DNA from: Porphyra umbilicalis
Lineage: Eukaryota > Rhodophyta > Bangiophyceae > Bangiales > Bangiaceae
DNA length: 64,000 nt
NCBI GenBank assembly: GCA_002049455.2
Contig: KV918836.1
Span: 62,001-126,000, forward strand
Reading direction: 5' to 3'
Position 1 is the first letter of the stretch; every line of letters begins with the position of its first letter. The translations under genes were made by a program, and so were the position numbers. Positions 45,251 through 56,109 of this stretch are shown here, piece after piece. Below the pieces are notes generated by a model. It did no database searches and was not told the origin of the DNA. It saw nothing but the letters and a program-made list of their open reading frames with translations.

Positions 45251-45991
45251 GTACGTCCAAGCACAGCTCACCCCACTACAACAACCGCACATGCCCCACC
45301 CCATACACTCCAACCACCGGACCCTACCCACATCCACGCCATCCGAACCCGCCTCGCCTCGCCTCTTACACACTGCACACCCTACCAACCCCGCCCTACG
45401 CACACGCACACCACCCCAACCCACCCCGCGCCGCCTCCTACGCCCCCCACACCCCCCACCCCCCCCACCCCACCCCCCACCCACCCCACCCCACCCCACC
45501 CCCCCCCACCTCACCCCACACCCCCCCACCCCACACCCCCTCCACCCCACACCCCCCCACCCCACACACCCCCCACCCAACGCACCCCCCACCCCACACA
45601 CCCCCGACCCCACACCCCTCCCACCCCACACCCCTCCCACCCCACACCCCTCCCACCCCACACCCCTCCCACCCCACACCCCCCCACCCTACCCGCACCC
45701 ACCCGACCCCGCCGCGATCACGGCACCCCACCCGACCCATGCCCCCCACCCCACCCACCAACGACGACCACCGCTGAGACTACTTTTGGACGAAATAATT
45801 CTGTCATGGGGGCTGAAATTCCGACCGACCCGCACACTTCATGTGCATGCCGTGTCATGAATTACTCTAGTGCCTGTGAACACTGGCCCAGTGGCTGGAA
45901 TCGGGTGTGAAAACTGACACTGTTGAACGATCAGCAATCCGGGGTGGTCGCGGACGGACAAAGTAGCCTACAAGCGTCTTTAAGAGAGTAG
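45251..45991 (+). repeat. R1 repeat, copy 3 (no Helitron at its end)
   Basis: 741 bp, the same length as copy 1 and about 99% identical. Here GAGAGTAG continues into AAGCAGTGAAG instead of a Helitron. Confidence 0.85.
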
Positions 45992-46189
45992 AAGCAGTGA
46001 AGCCCCGCGTTTTGAACTCCTCCTCTCGTACCGGCGCCAGCGCCGCACAGTTGTGTCGCCCCTCTGCCGCGTGGCGTCGCTGTCCCTCCAACTCCCACTC
46101 CCGTCCCTCCACGACAACACTTATTCCCTGCCTTTCCGCCTGACGCCCCCCCATTGCACCTAGCGTTGCAGGTGGCGGTCATTGGATGC

Positions 46190-47600
46190 GGCGCTGAAGG
46201 CGGCGGCGTGCGTCGTCGGTGAGGGCGTTGGCGGCGGCAGCGGCCGTCGCACGTGGCAACGCTGGCGGCGGCGGCCAGTGCTGTCGGCGGCAGCGCTGGG
46301 TGCGGCGGCTGGCCCTGTCGGTGGTGGCGTTAGGGGCAGCGGCGTGCGTTCTCGGTGGGAGCCCTGGGGGGGGGGGCGGCCATTGCAGGTGGCGACGTTT
46401 GCGGCGGCGGCGAGTGCAGTCGGCGGCGGCGCAGGGGGCAGCGGCTGGCCCGATCGGTGGTGGCGTTGTGGTCGGAGGCGTGTGTTTTCGGTGGGGGTCT
46501 TGGGGGAAGTGGCGGCCATTGCAGGCCGCGACGTTTGCGGTGGCGGCGAGTGCTGTAGGCGGCGGCGGTGGGTGTGGCGGCCGGCCTTGCCGTTGGTGGC
46601 GTTGGGGGCGGTGACATGCGTTCTTGGTGGCGGCCGTGCGGGGAGCGGCATCCATTTCAGATGGCGACGTTGGCGGCCGCGCCGAATGCTTTCGGTGGCG
46701 GCGCTGGGTGCGGCGGCTGGCCTTGTCGGTGGTGGCTTTCGGGGTGGCGGCGTGCGTTTTCGGTGGGGTCCTTGGGAAGGGCTGGCAGCCATTGCATGTG
46801 GCAACGTCTGCGGCAGCGGCGAGTGCTGTCCGCGGCGTCGCTGGTGCCAGCGGCTGGCACTGTCGGTCGTGGAGTTGGGGGCGGCGGCGTGTGTCTTCGG
46901 TGGGGGCCTTGGAGGGGGCTGCGGCTTTTTCAGGCGGCGACGCTGGCGACCGCGGCGAAGGCTGTCGGCGGCGGCGCTGGGTGCGGCGGCTGGCCTTGTC
47001 GGTGGTGGCGTTTGGGGTGGCGGCGTGCGTCGTCAGTGAGAGCGTTGGCGGCGGCGGCGGCCGTCGCAGGTAGCAACGTTGACGGCGGCGGCCAGTGCAG
47101 TCGGCGGCGGAGCTGGGTGCGGCAGCTAGCTTTGTCGGTGGTGGCCTTTGGGGCGGCGGCGTGCGTTTTCGGTGGGGGCCTCGGGTGAGGTGGCGGCCGT
47201 TGCAGGTGGCGGCGTTGGCAGCGGCGGCGAGTGCTATCGGCGGCGGCGCTGGGTGCGGCGGCTGGACCTGTCGGTGGTGGCGTTGGGGGCGGCGGCGTGC
47301 GTTCTCGGTGGGGGCCTTGCGAGGGGCGCCGGCCATCGCAGGTGGCGACGTTGGCGGCGGCGGCGAGTGCTGTCTGCGGCGGCGCTGGGTCCGGTTGCTT
47401 GCCTCGTCGGTGTTGGTGTTGGAAGAGGTGGCGTGCGTTGTCGTTCTGAGCGTTGAGGGCGGCGGCGGCCGGTTTAGGTGGCCGCTTCGAATGCGACGGC
47501 GGCGAGTGTCGTCGGTGGCAGCGTATGGGGCGGCGGCGTGTGGCGTCGGTGGGGGCTTTGGGGGCGGCGGGTGACGTGCTGTCGCCGGGCATTTCTTTGT
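46190..47600. repeat. 136-bp minisatellite, ~10 units
   Basis: The block GTGGCRACGTTGGCGGCGGC recurs at 46253, 46389, 46525, 46661, 46798, 46934, 47070, 47206, 47342 and 47478, a period of 136 bp. The period is not a multiple of three, so the reading frame rotates from unit to unit. The long Pro/Arg/Thr and Gly/Ala ORFs across it are therefore not taken as genes. Confidence 0.85.
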
Positions 47601-48234
47601 CGCGCCGGTGGTGGCGCGCTCGTGGCCGACCGCGAGCACCTGCGGGTGGCGCTTTGGTGGGCGGCGACTGCGGATGGAGTCGGCACCGGCCGCCACAGTT
47701 TGCTGCGGGCGGCGGCGGGCGGCGTGGCCACCGCCGATGTGTCGTCTGCAGGGGGTGCGGAAAGAGGGGATGGGGGGTGTGGGTCTGGCTCTGTCCCCAC
47801 CACGGCAGTGTTTTAAGACCTACGCCGCCCTTCTTGGCGCTGTCTGTTGCTTCTTGCTAGCTGCGAGAGCGGTGGCGGAGGGCGGCGCCACCGTCGGCGG
47901 TTCTGCCATCGCGCTTCTTTGATGACTTTCAAGCGATTTGAGGGCGACACAGTGTGGTGCCCCATCGAAACCGCAGCCTACGACTTGGAATGGCCGGTCG
48001 GGGATCTGGCGACACAATTATTCGGTTCGGATGGCATGTCGAACGGCCAAGACAACGAGAATCAAGCTGACACGGCGAAGTCCCAGGCTTGTGAATCACT
48101 GGAATGATGCAACTTCACGAATTCAGGAGGGGCCTCGCCCCTGGTGCACTCAGGCGAGATCACTGTCAGCACAGAATTGTAAGGACAGCAGCAGACCGGC
48201 CTCCGCCGTCTATCATAGCAATCGTGCCGGTGAA
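47601..48234. other. No gene seen
   Basis: Decaying GC-rich flank of the minisatellite, then mixed sequence. Short ORFs only. Confidence 0.4.
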
Positions 48235-48415
48235 TTCTGCCTCTGATTGGCTGGTGCCGCACTGCGATGACAGTATCAGAGGGACTCTGACACTGACCGT
48301 GTTTTTGCCCTGCGGCGAGGTGCGCTGAGAAGATTTTCATTGGATAAAAACCATGTCCTCATTGTTCTGCTCGTTTACCCTTGTGTTTCCAGCAATATGA
48401 TTGGTTGGCGGTTAA
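48235..48415 (+). repeat. ~185-bp dispersed repeat, partner at 24545-24730
   Basis: The plus strand aligns to the minus strand of the partner and gives the matching translation SDSDW...RGTLTLTVFLPCGEV. An in-frame TGA follows where the partner stays open. Confidence 0.6.
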
Positions 48416-48634
48416 ATCTTCTACCATAAATGCCCCCAGAGCACTTGGGGGGGCGGGGGAGGCTCCAACCGCCGCCACCTCCCCGTGCCGTGGGGTCGTT
48501 ATCGGCTCGAATGATTGGCTCACATCGCCCGAGACGATAACTTATCGATACCGGCTGAGCCAATGTCATCGCTCTAATTTAAAATAGATTGGTTCTGGGT
48601 CACACACGTGGCCAGTGAAGACCCACCCTGTCGA

Positions 48635-48800
48635 ATCATTCAGGTACCAACTGGCCTATTGCACGCCTCCACGGGAAGATATGGAATAACAACTCTTTCT
48701 CTGATGCGAATTCTCTGATCATTCAGGTACCAACTGGCCTATTGCACGCCTCCACGGGAAGATATGGAATAACAACTCTTTCTCTGATGCGAATTCTCTG
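48635..48800. repeat. Perfect 83-bp tandem duplication
   Basis: The unit starting ATCATTCAGGTACCAACTGG occurs at 48635 and again at 48718 without a visible difference, so the duplication is recent, or could be an assembly artefact. Confidence 0.9.
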
Positions 48801-48829
48801 CACTAAGTCGATCGCACTCCACGGCACCG

Positions 48830-49700
48830 GCGGCCCCCCCCGTTTAAAGAAGGCGCGAAGCGCAATGAGCACCTCGGAGCATGCAACCCCAAAATGCCGA
48901 GGCAGGGCAAGTGTCACAGAGAAGCAAAAACCACCAGACACGCCGGGACTGCCGACGCCCGACCGCCCGCCGCCCGACGCGACTCGTGCCGTGCCCCGCG
49001 CCGCCGCCGTCGCCGCGCTGCCGTGCCGGCGGCCGCCACACCTTCTGACGCCACCCCCCCCCGTGGCGCGGCCGTGGCCGCCCAGCGACGCCGGGGGGAG
49101 ACACGTTGTGCGCTGCGTCGGCGGTGGCGTCGGCGGCGACACCCCCGGCCGCACGGTCGCGGGCCAGTGACCACCAACAGGCGGCCGCGGCAGCGGCGGC
49201 ACCAGCCCCGGACGGCAGGTTTCCCGCGTCGTCACCCGCATGCCCGTGCCATCCGACGCGCCGCCGCCACGGGCAGAAGCGCCGCTGTCGCCAGGAATAC
49301 ACACGGGCGGGCGCCCCCGCCCCCCCCCCGCCCTCCCCTCGCGCCCGTCGCAGTCGTGAGCGACAGCGGCGGGCGTGGCCGACAGCGGCCGCGTCGCCCC
49401 CGTCCCCCCGGACTCGCAGTGATCGCAACGACGGCCACAGCCCGCTGTGGTGCGCGCGTCCGTGCCGAGCGTGCGCCCGACACCAGTGGCCACACTCCCG
49501 CACGGCGCGGAGGCACGGTCAGTGCAGCCTCATGGCGGCGCGACGCGGCAGTGGCCGGCCGACACGCCCCGCCTTGCGCACCCTGTCTGCGTGTCACCCG
49601 ACGCCGACTCGCGCGTACGGCGGCGGCCGCGGCGGCCATCTCCCTGACCGTGACTCCACCGTCCCCATTACATTTTTTGCTCGTCTGCCCCCGGTGACTA
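48830..49700. other. GC-rich segment, frames open on both strands
   Basis: Resembles 22.3-24.5 kb in composition, with ORFs of 220-280 codons on both strands. No frame is preferred, and 49700-50060 holds nothing recognisable. Confidence 0.4.
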
Positions 49701-50062
49701 GTCCACATCTGGCGATCAACCCATCTCTACTACTCCCCCTCTTTCACCGTAGGCGGTGCCCCACGAGGCCCCCTGCACAGCTCCACTCAGTACTCCGAGG
49801 CGGCGCTTTCCCACGCATCGCCGCCGCAGCACACAAGGCGTTTCACGACTACCGCCGAGTGGTCGCGTCCGTACGGCGCGCGACGGACACCGCCGGTCCG
49901 TTCGCTTCGAAGCAAACGAACAAGTCTGACCTTCTGAGATGTCTACAGGAAAATTGAAATGAATTCATGAACACGTGTCAATTCCACAAGTACACTAAAA
50001 TCGAGCGAAAATCAAACTGAAGCCTGCCCTAGGTAATCAAAGAAAAAAAATCGCCACACAGC

Positions 50063-51647
50063 ATGGGGACCTGGCCCCAACCGCCACCGCCGCGGCGACG
50101 ACGAGCGCTGGTCGACGCGCCCGCCGGCGACGCGGACGACGACGACGCCGCCGCCGCCGTCGCGGCCGCTGGGGCGCCCTCGACCGCCGTAGCGCCGACG
50201 CGGGGACCGCCCGTGCCCCCCCCCTCCCCCTCTGGGGCGTCGGGCACCACCACCTCTGTGGCAGCGGCCGCCGCCACCCCATCCGCCGCCGCCTCCGTGC
50301 CGTCCTCCTCGCGCCGCACCCCCCCGACGCACCGGGGCAAGCCCGTGTCGGCGTTTTTACCCCCGTCGGCGGCGGTGACGCCCCGCTTGGCGGGCGTTAC
50401 GCACGGCGCCTTGCCGCCCGCGCCGCCGGCGACGCGGGAGTTGGACTTTGGCGAGTCGCCGCCGGCGTCGCCGGCGGGGGCGGCGGCGGCGCGCCGCGCG
50501 CCGTCGGCGGGGGGGGGGGCGGGGGGGGATCCCCGCCCGACGGGGGTGGGGGGTGCTCCCCGGGCTTTGACTTTGACGAGACGCCCGCGCCCGCGGAGGC
50601 GCCGCCGCCGGCAGGCCTGTCGGCGGCGCCGCCTCCCGTGGCGCCGACGCCCGGCGCGTCGGCACCGCCGTCGGCGGGGGCGGGCGGGGGCGGGGAGCCC
50701 CCCGCCTCCACCGCGTCGCTCGCCGTCGCCGCCGACGCTGACGGCGGCGTCGGTGGCGACGAGCTGGCGGCGGCGGCGGCCACCACACCCGCGACGCCCG
50801 CCGGCCCCGCGTCGCCGGGCTTTGATTTCGACAGCCAGACGCCCTTTCCCGCCTTGGCTCCCCCGCCGGCGGCGGCGGCGGTCGCCCCCGCGGCGGCGGC
50901 GGCGCCGCCGCCAACCCCGCCCGCGGCCATCGGCCCCGCGTCGCCCGCCGCGGCGGCGGCCCCGTCGCCGCGATTGCCCTGCGCCGCCGCCACCCCCGCC
51001 GCCGCGTCGGCGGCCGCCGCCGACGGCGCCGCCACCGTCTACGCCATGGACGCTGCCTCGGCGCGGCCGGCCGCCGTCGGGCGACGGCGGGGCGACGGCG
51101 GCGGTGGCCGGCCGCAAGGTGGCGGGCTGCACCGGCGGTGGGGCGGCGGCGGGTGGCGCCGCCCCAACACGTCCCCCTGAGCCCCCCTGGGACCTGAGGG
51201 CCGCGGCTGCCCGCGGGGCGGCCGCGCGGCGACGCGGCCGCCGTCAACTGGCGGCGGGAGCGGCGGCGGCCGTCGCGGTCGCCCCGCCGGCGGCCGCTGT
51301 CGGCGCCGCCCGCCGACGCGCCCGCGGCGGCAGACGCGAAAGAGGCCCCGCCGGCGGGTGTGGGCGCGGCCGAGCCCGCGGCCGACGCGCCCGCGGCGCC
51401 GCCGCCGCCGCCGGAGGCCACCGCCGCGTCGCCCGACGGGTCGGCGGCGCTGGCGGGGGGGCGGTCCGCACCAGCGGCGGGCGCAGGCCGCCCCGCGGCG
51501 CCGTTGACCGCGTCGCCGCCGCTGCGGCGGCGGCTGCCCGTGGCCAAGGCGCCGCCGACGGCGGCGCAGGCGGTGGCCGACGGGCACGCGGCGGCGGGGC
51601 TTGTGGTGGCGGGCGGCGGCGGCGGCGGCGTTGGCGCGGCGGCCGAC

Positions 51648-51680
<33 letters not shown>

Positions 51681-52222
51681 ACGGCGGCAGACGGCGGCGG
51701 AGCGGCGGGGGCCGACGGCGGCGCCGACGCGGCGGTGGCCGGTGACGCGCCTTGCCCCCACGTGGTGGCGGATGCCCCCTCCCCCGCTCCCGCGGCCGGC
51801 CGTCTGCCGGCCGACGCACTGCAGAACGCCTGGGACGGGTGGGCGGCGGCGGCAACGGCCAACCACAACGCCGCCTCGGGCGCCGCCGCCGCGGGTGCTG
51901 ACGGCCCCGCCGCCACCTCCCCCCCGCCGTCAAGGCGCTCGTCGTCAACGTGCTCGCCGCCGGGGGGGAGGACGCGGTGGTCGCCGCCCACGCGGCGTTT
52001 TTGGCCCACCGCTACGGCGCGGGAGCGGCGCAGCTGGGGGGGGGCCTCGACGTGCGCGCGCTGCTGCGGGGGCGCCGCGCCTACGCGAAGGCGCGTTCGG
52101 CGGCGGCTGGGGGGGGGGGAGGGACCCCCGCCGGGGGTTGCGGCCCGCTGACGCGGCGGGCCGCAGGGGAGGGGCGGGGGGGCGGCCGCGACTGCGGCCG
52201 AGGCGGCGGCGGCGTTGCGTGA
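50063..52222 (+). CDS. Possible low-complexity protein gene, frame breaks at homopolymers
   Basis: Mostly compositional, but three pieces look protein-like. First, MGTWPQPPPP... with ELDFGESPPASP (to about 50470). Second, after a G-run at 50500-50530 and one frame over, GFDFDETPAPAEAP (50563) and GFDFDSQTPFPALA (50818). Third, near 51800 ADALQNAWDGWAAAATAN; then, after a C-run near 51925 and another frame change, VKALVVNVLAAGGEDAVVAA and HAAFLAHRYGAGAAQLGGG. The three acidic-aromatic DF motifs at similar spacing argue against pure chance. Function unknown; boundaries and joins are inferred. Confidence 0.3.
51055..51145 (-). repeat. GC-rich repeat, partner at 22305-22395
   Basis: Inverted copy of the 22.3-kb segment, roughly 90% identical over 90 bp. 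Confidence 0.6.
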
Positions 52223-52523
52223 TCGACAATGTCATTTGACTAATATGGTTGGTCGCGTGTCAGTCATCGATTAGCACTAAATTGGACTGAAAGCGCGTAC
52301 GCGAAAACACCCTGGCCTGGAGTTGTGCTGTGATCGAAGACAATCTATACGAGTAAGTTCTGGAGCATTATTTATGGCGCGTCGCCAAAGAATGATCGGA
52401 TCTGAGAAACGCTCACAGCAAGTCACAGCAGTTCACAGGGCCTAGTATCTCGAAAAAAACGACCCACAACGATCAGTGGGCTACAAGAGATCGTGTGTGG
52501 GGCTACAAGAGATCGTGGGGGCT

Positions 52524-52640
52524 CTCTGGGGGGTGGGGGGGGGGGGGGGGGGATTCGAGGGATTTGGGGGGTGCTGGGGGGGGTGCTGGGGGGGGGGTTG
52601 GGGAGGGGGTTGGGGGCGGGGTTTGGGGGTGGTTTGGTGG
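52524..52640. repeat. G-rich tract
   Basis: Long GGGG runs interrupted by T, C and A, capable of G-quadruplexes on the plus strand. Just before it, GCTACAAGAGATCGTG occurs twice at 23-bp spacing. Confidence 0.8.
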
Positions 52641-53702
52641 GGGGTCGGGGGGAGCTGAGCGGCGTGCTGGGGGGGCTCGGGGGCGCAAATTGGCATTGCG
52701 GGCGGGTCGTCAATTTCGACGCACACTGGCCTGACAACGTGCCGAGGACCTGACGTGGCCGATACGACCGCCCCTTCAGTGCTGTGTCGGTGCCGCACCG
52801 CGCCCCACTCCTCGGCTACCGCGGCCGTGGCTGCCCTTCTCCCCACTGACAGCCCGTCGTCACTACAAGTGTTTCTCGTTTTGTGTGTTTTCCTGCCTGG
52901 CGGCCCACCCGGCCGCGGCCGACATGTCATCTGCCAAGGAGGTCCTGCTAGACAAGAAGAGACGCGCGATCATAGAATTCCCGTATTGTTTCCAGCTGGT
53001 CAGAAAGAACAGAGTACAGTATGGGAGACCGGCTGTAGTGCTCTTTCCAACCAAAAGCAATGGAAATCGCTATAGGCAGGAACAGAAGGTACATACGGTA
53101 TTCACAAGATGGGCCAGTGCCAGAAAAATGCATGTGATCCATTGGACTGGCCAGTGTTGGCAGTTCTTTGACGTACAATCCGGGACACTCCAGCAAAGAG
53201 CTCCTTGTTCATTCTCACTGCCTCGCGCACAGCGGTGGTCAAGTCCACCGGAGCATCCCACAACAGGTGGCCAAATACACCCCCCATGGCTGGCTACCGC
53301 CACAACGGCGGGCACGACGACGGTGACCTCATGCTACTTCCACTCTCGTGTGTACCCCACCTAGGTCCTTCCCCCATTGTGCAAACGTATGAACTATCAC
53401 TTGTTCGTATACGAGGATCGGGAGGGGGGGGCTGTGAGACCATGGCGGCGTGCGGGCAGTGACCTTCGTCTCGAATTCACGGGGCCCATGGAAAGACCCT
53501 GCGCCAGAGGTTGTAGCTGATCGGCCGAAAAGCGATCATCAACAGACAGTCAGATACTGTCCAGATGACAGCTTTCACTCGATGTATCTTACTGAAGTCT
53601 CGTGGCACGATCACTGCCTTGGGAGCCGTGTCGGTCAGGCATCAAGCGTTCTGAGGCCTGTAAATGGTAGTTTTATGCAAGGAGCTGCGGTTGTGTCGTG
53701 CT

Positions 53703-53837
53703 GTATTGTGCTTCTCACAAAAACTGGATCCGCAACATCCGCTTCAGCATCATTAACCGCCGAATGAGCCAATGAAACAGTGATTTTGCAACGGAAGCTG
53801 ATGCACCGAGGTTCAGTTTTTGTGAGAAGCACAATAC
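53703..53837. repeat. Perfect 24-bp inverted repeat, 87-bp loop
   Basis: Arms at 53703-53726 and 53814-53837, beginning GTATTGTGCTTCTCAC and ending in the exact complement. It could be a tiny MITE or a hairpin. No clear target duplication is seen. Confidence 0.85.
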
Positions 53838-54717
53838 TCAGGCTGCACATTGTTTCGACATTGAATAGAATTTTTTTGACCACTGGACCTGATTAGAATA
53901 TTCTACAAGATTCACTTGGACCAACTTCGTTTCAAGCTCACATCGGTCGCGGGGCACCCGTGAAGGGCAGCAGGTAGGGTGTCATATGAGCAAGAAGGAG
54001 CTCTTGTTGTACTATTCTGAGCACACCAACGTGACCAGGGATTGTCCTCTATCCTACTGGAACTCTCCGGTCGATTGTGACGTGGTGTTCTTTTTGGGTC
54101 GGACGTCTACTAAAACGTGGAGGATGCCATGGACATGCCGAGTAAGGAAGGGCAACACGTCTTGGGACAGTAGGGTACCAAAAACAAAAGTCGTGCGGCA
54201 CTTGACTTCATCGTTTCCTCTGGGTAACGTGACGTCCCTGATCACGCCTATGCAGTCAGAATGAACTGAAACCCACATTAACATGCTGTTTTGCACCGAT
54301 ATGTCTCCGCAACAGTGCCTTTCCGCACATGCGAGCATTGCGTGAGAACCGCTGCCGCGGCGTGGCTGCGATGCCCGCTGCTGCTTCCATCACAGCCGCC
54401 CATTGCCCTGCTGGCAACTACGGCCGACGGCGGGGAGGCAGCCCCGGCGCGGCGACATGCGCCTCTGCACGCGGCGTCGGTGGCCGCGGTGCAGCGAGCG
54501 GTCCCGCGTCCGGCCGCCACCGCTGCTGTCAGCATCAAGGCACCGGTGGGGGCGGATGCGCGGGAGGCGTTAGGGCTCGTACCTTTCGCTGCCGCCCCAT
54601 CACCGGCCCCAGCGCTGCGCGAGAACGCAGCACCTTAGCGGGGGTTTTGCGGAGCGGCGACGGCCGCCCCTGGGTCACCCTGGCAGGTTTCAGCCGGCTG
54701 GGCGGCTACCCCCAGAA

Positions 54718-55701
54718 GTGCGCCAGGCGTTTTTGATCCGTGCTTTATACCGCGGTGGGGGCCGCGGCGGTGCAGCAATCCCCGTAGACAGGGCCGCCGC
54801 CACTGCCGCCGACGGCCGCGAGGCATATTCTCACCCACTTTCAGACGCGGAAAAAGGCGCCGCTGCTGCGCCAGTGCCCGCGAGCTCCAGCGCGGAGGCG
54901 CCGGCGGCGTGGCCGTCCCCTGCCTCGGTGGAGGCTGGTATGGCCGCGGCGCCCGCAACCGGGGCGACGACCATGCTGCCACCTGCGGGGGCCACCTGCG
55001 GGGGCGGGGCTAGCGACGCTGCGCCGTCAAGCCTCGTCACTACCTGCCGGTCATTTCTCCTCTGCGGCACGGCGCAGCGCGCGGCGTGGTGGTCGGTGGC
55101 CGGGGAGGTAGCGGCAGCGGCCGCCGCGATCTCCGCCTACCTGGCAGCCGCCGCCGCCGACGGCGACCGCGTGGCGGCCCTTGCTGGTAGGGGAGGGGGT
55201 GCCACGGCGTGGCACACATACGCTGCCTCACTCCACTCCGCCACCGCGGCGCCGCGCACCACTGGCCCCGGTGCCCTGTGCCGGTGGCCATCTGGTGCTG
55301 GCGGGGTGGGTGCCGACGCTACGTCGCTCCCCCCCGCCACAAACGACGGGGCGGCCCCCCCCGGCACCGCGCCGCACAACGCGGCTTGGCAGCCGGCTGC
55401 GGTGGTGGTGGCGGCGGCGGCGGCGCAGGCGCTCCCCGCCCGCTCGGCTGTCGAAATGGCCGCCGACGGCGCCATGTATCCGTGCCTTTCGGCCGCGGCG
55501 CGCGCAGCCGCGGCCACCACGCCGGCCGCCTGGGCTGCCGGCGGGCCGGCGCCGGCGGTGCGGCCGCTCATGGGCATGCCGGCGGCGGTAGACCGGCAGC
55601 CGGCACCCAGTATAGGAGCCGCCGTTGGCTGCCCCCCGCCCCGCCACATGGCATGTGTGGCCGTTTCATCGCGTGAATGCGAGGTCCCCCCGAGCAATTG
55701 A
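54718..55701 (+). CDS. Possible Ala-rich protein, unrecognised
   Basis: An open frame of 327 codons inside the 3.7-kb TIR element, ending TGA. It is Ala-rich, but contains stretches that look structured: LVTTCRSFLLCGTAQRAAWW, ISAYLAAAAADGDRVAALAG and TAWHTYAASLHSA. No motif assigns a function. The start codon is not certain, and an opposite-strand frame (55137-55772) is also open, so coding is only possible. Confidence 0.3.
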   Translation: MRQAFLIRALYRGGGRGGAAIPVDRAAATAADGREAYSHPLSDAEKGAAAAPVPASSSAEAPAAWPSPASVEAGMAAAPATGATTMLPPAGATCGGGASDAAPSSLVTTCRSFLLCGTAQRAAWWSVAGEVAAAAAAISAYLAAAAADGDRVAALAGRGGGATAWHTYAASLHSATAAPRTTGPGALCRWPSGAGGVGADATSLPPATNDGAAPPGTAPHNAAWQPAAVVVAAAAAQALPARSAVEMAADGAMYPCLSAAARAAAATTPAAWAAGGPAPAVRPLMGMPAAVDRQPAPSIGAAVGCPPPRHMACVAVSSRECEVPPSN

Positions 55702-56109
55702 GAGGGTACAATGGCTTCAAATCGGGTGATAAATTGAACATGAGCAGCACAAAGCGCGAAAAGTGGCCCCATCGCAATGGCGTCTGGAGAGGGGAGTTGG
55801 ATCTAAATCATTTACAACTCTACCCCCTCTCAGACGTTGGAAACAGCCCCCACCATCTATTTTAGAGGTTTAATCTCTGAAAATCATCGGGGGTCGATTC
55901 TGATTGACATACTACACGGTTCACAGCAGCTCACAGCACAGAATTTAAAATTGCTGTGATCGTCCTTGCCTCCCACAGAGCCATCCAGGAGCCCTCAGCA
56001 TGCAATTTTATTTCAAAGCACAGTCACAGCACGGTCACAGCATGCTGCAACTTGCTGTGGAACTTGCTCGGATCCGATCATTCTTTGGCGACGCGCCATA
56101 GACTTGAAG

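Larger units (their letters stand above)
52375..56098. mobile_element. 3.7-kb TIR element with TA duplication
   Basis: The outer 28 bp at both ends are identical in inverted orientation apart from the inner margin, starting TGGCGCGTCGCCAAAGAATG. They are flanked by TA (52373-52374 and 56099-56100). Inside each end lie repeated CACAGC/GCTGTG motifs. The interior holds a G-run, a 135-bp hairpin, a possible ORF at 54718-55701 and unassigned sequence. No transposase family is recognised. The TA duplication is compatible with Tc1/mariner, Sola-like or other TA-targeting groups. Confidence 0.7.

Noticed and set aside
46179-47696. 505-codon minus-strand Pro/Arg/Thr ORF
   Set aside because: It is a translation of the 136-bp minisatellite, whose period is not a multiple of three.
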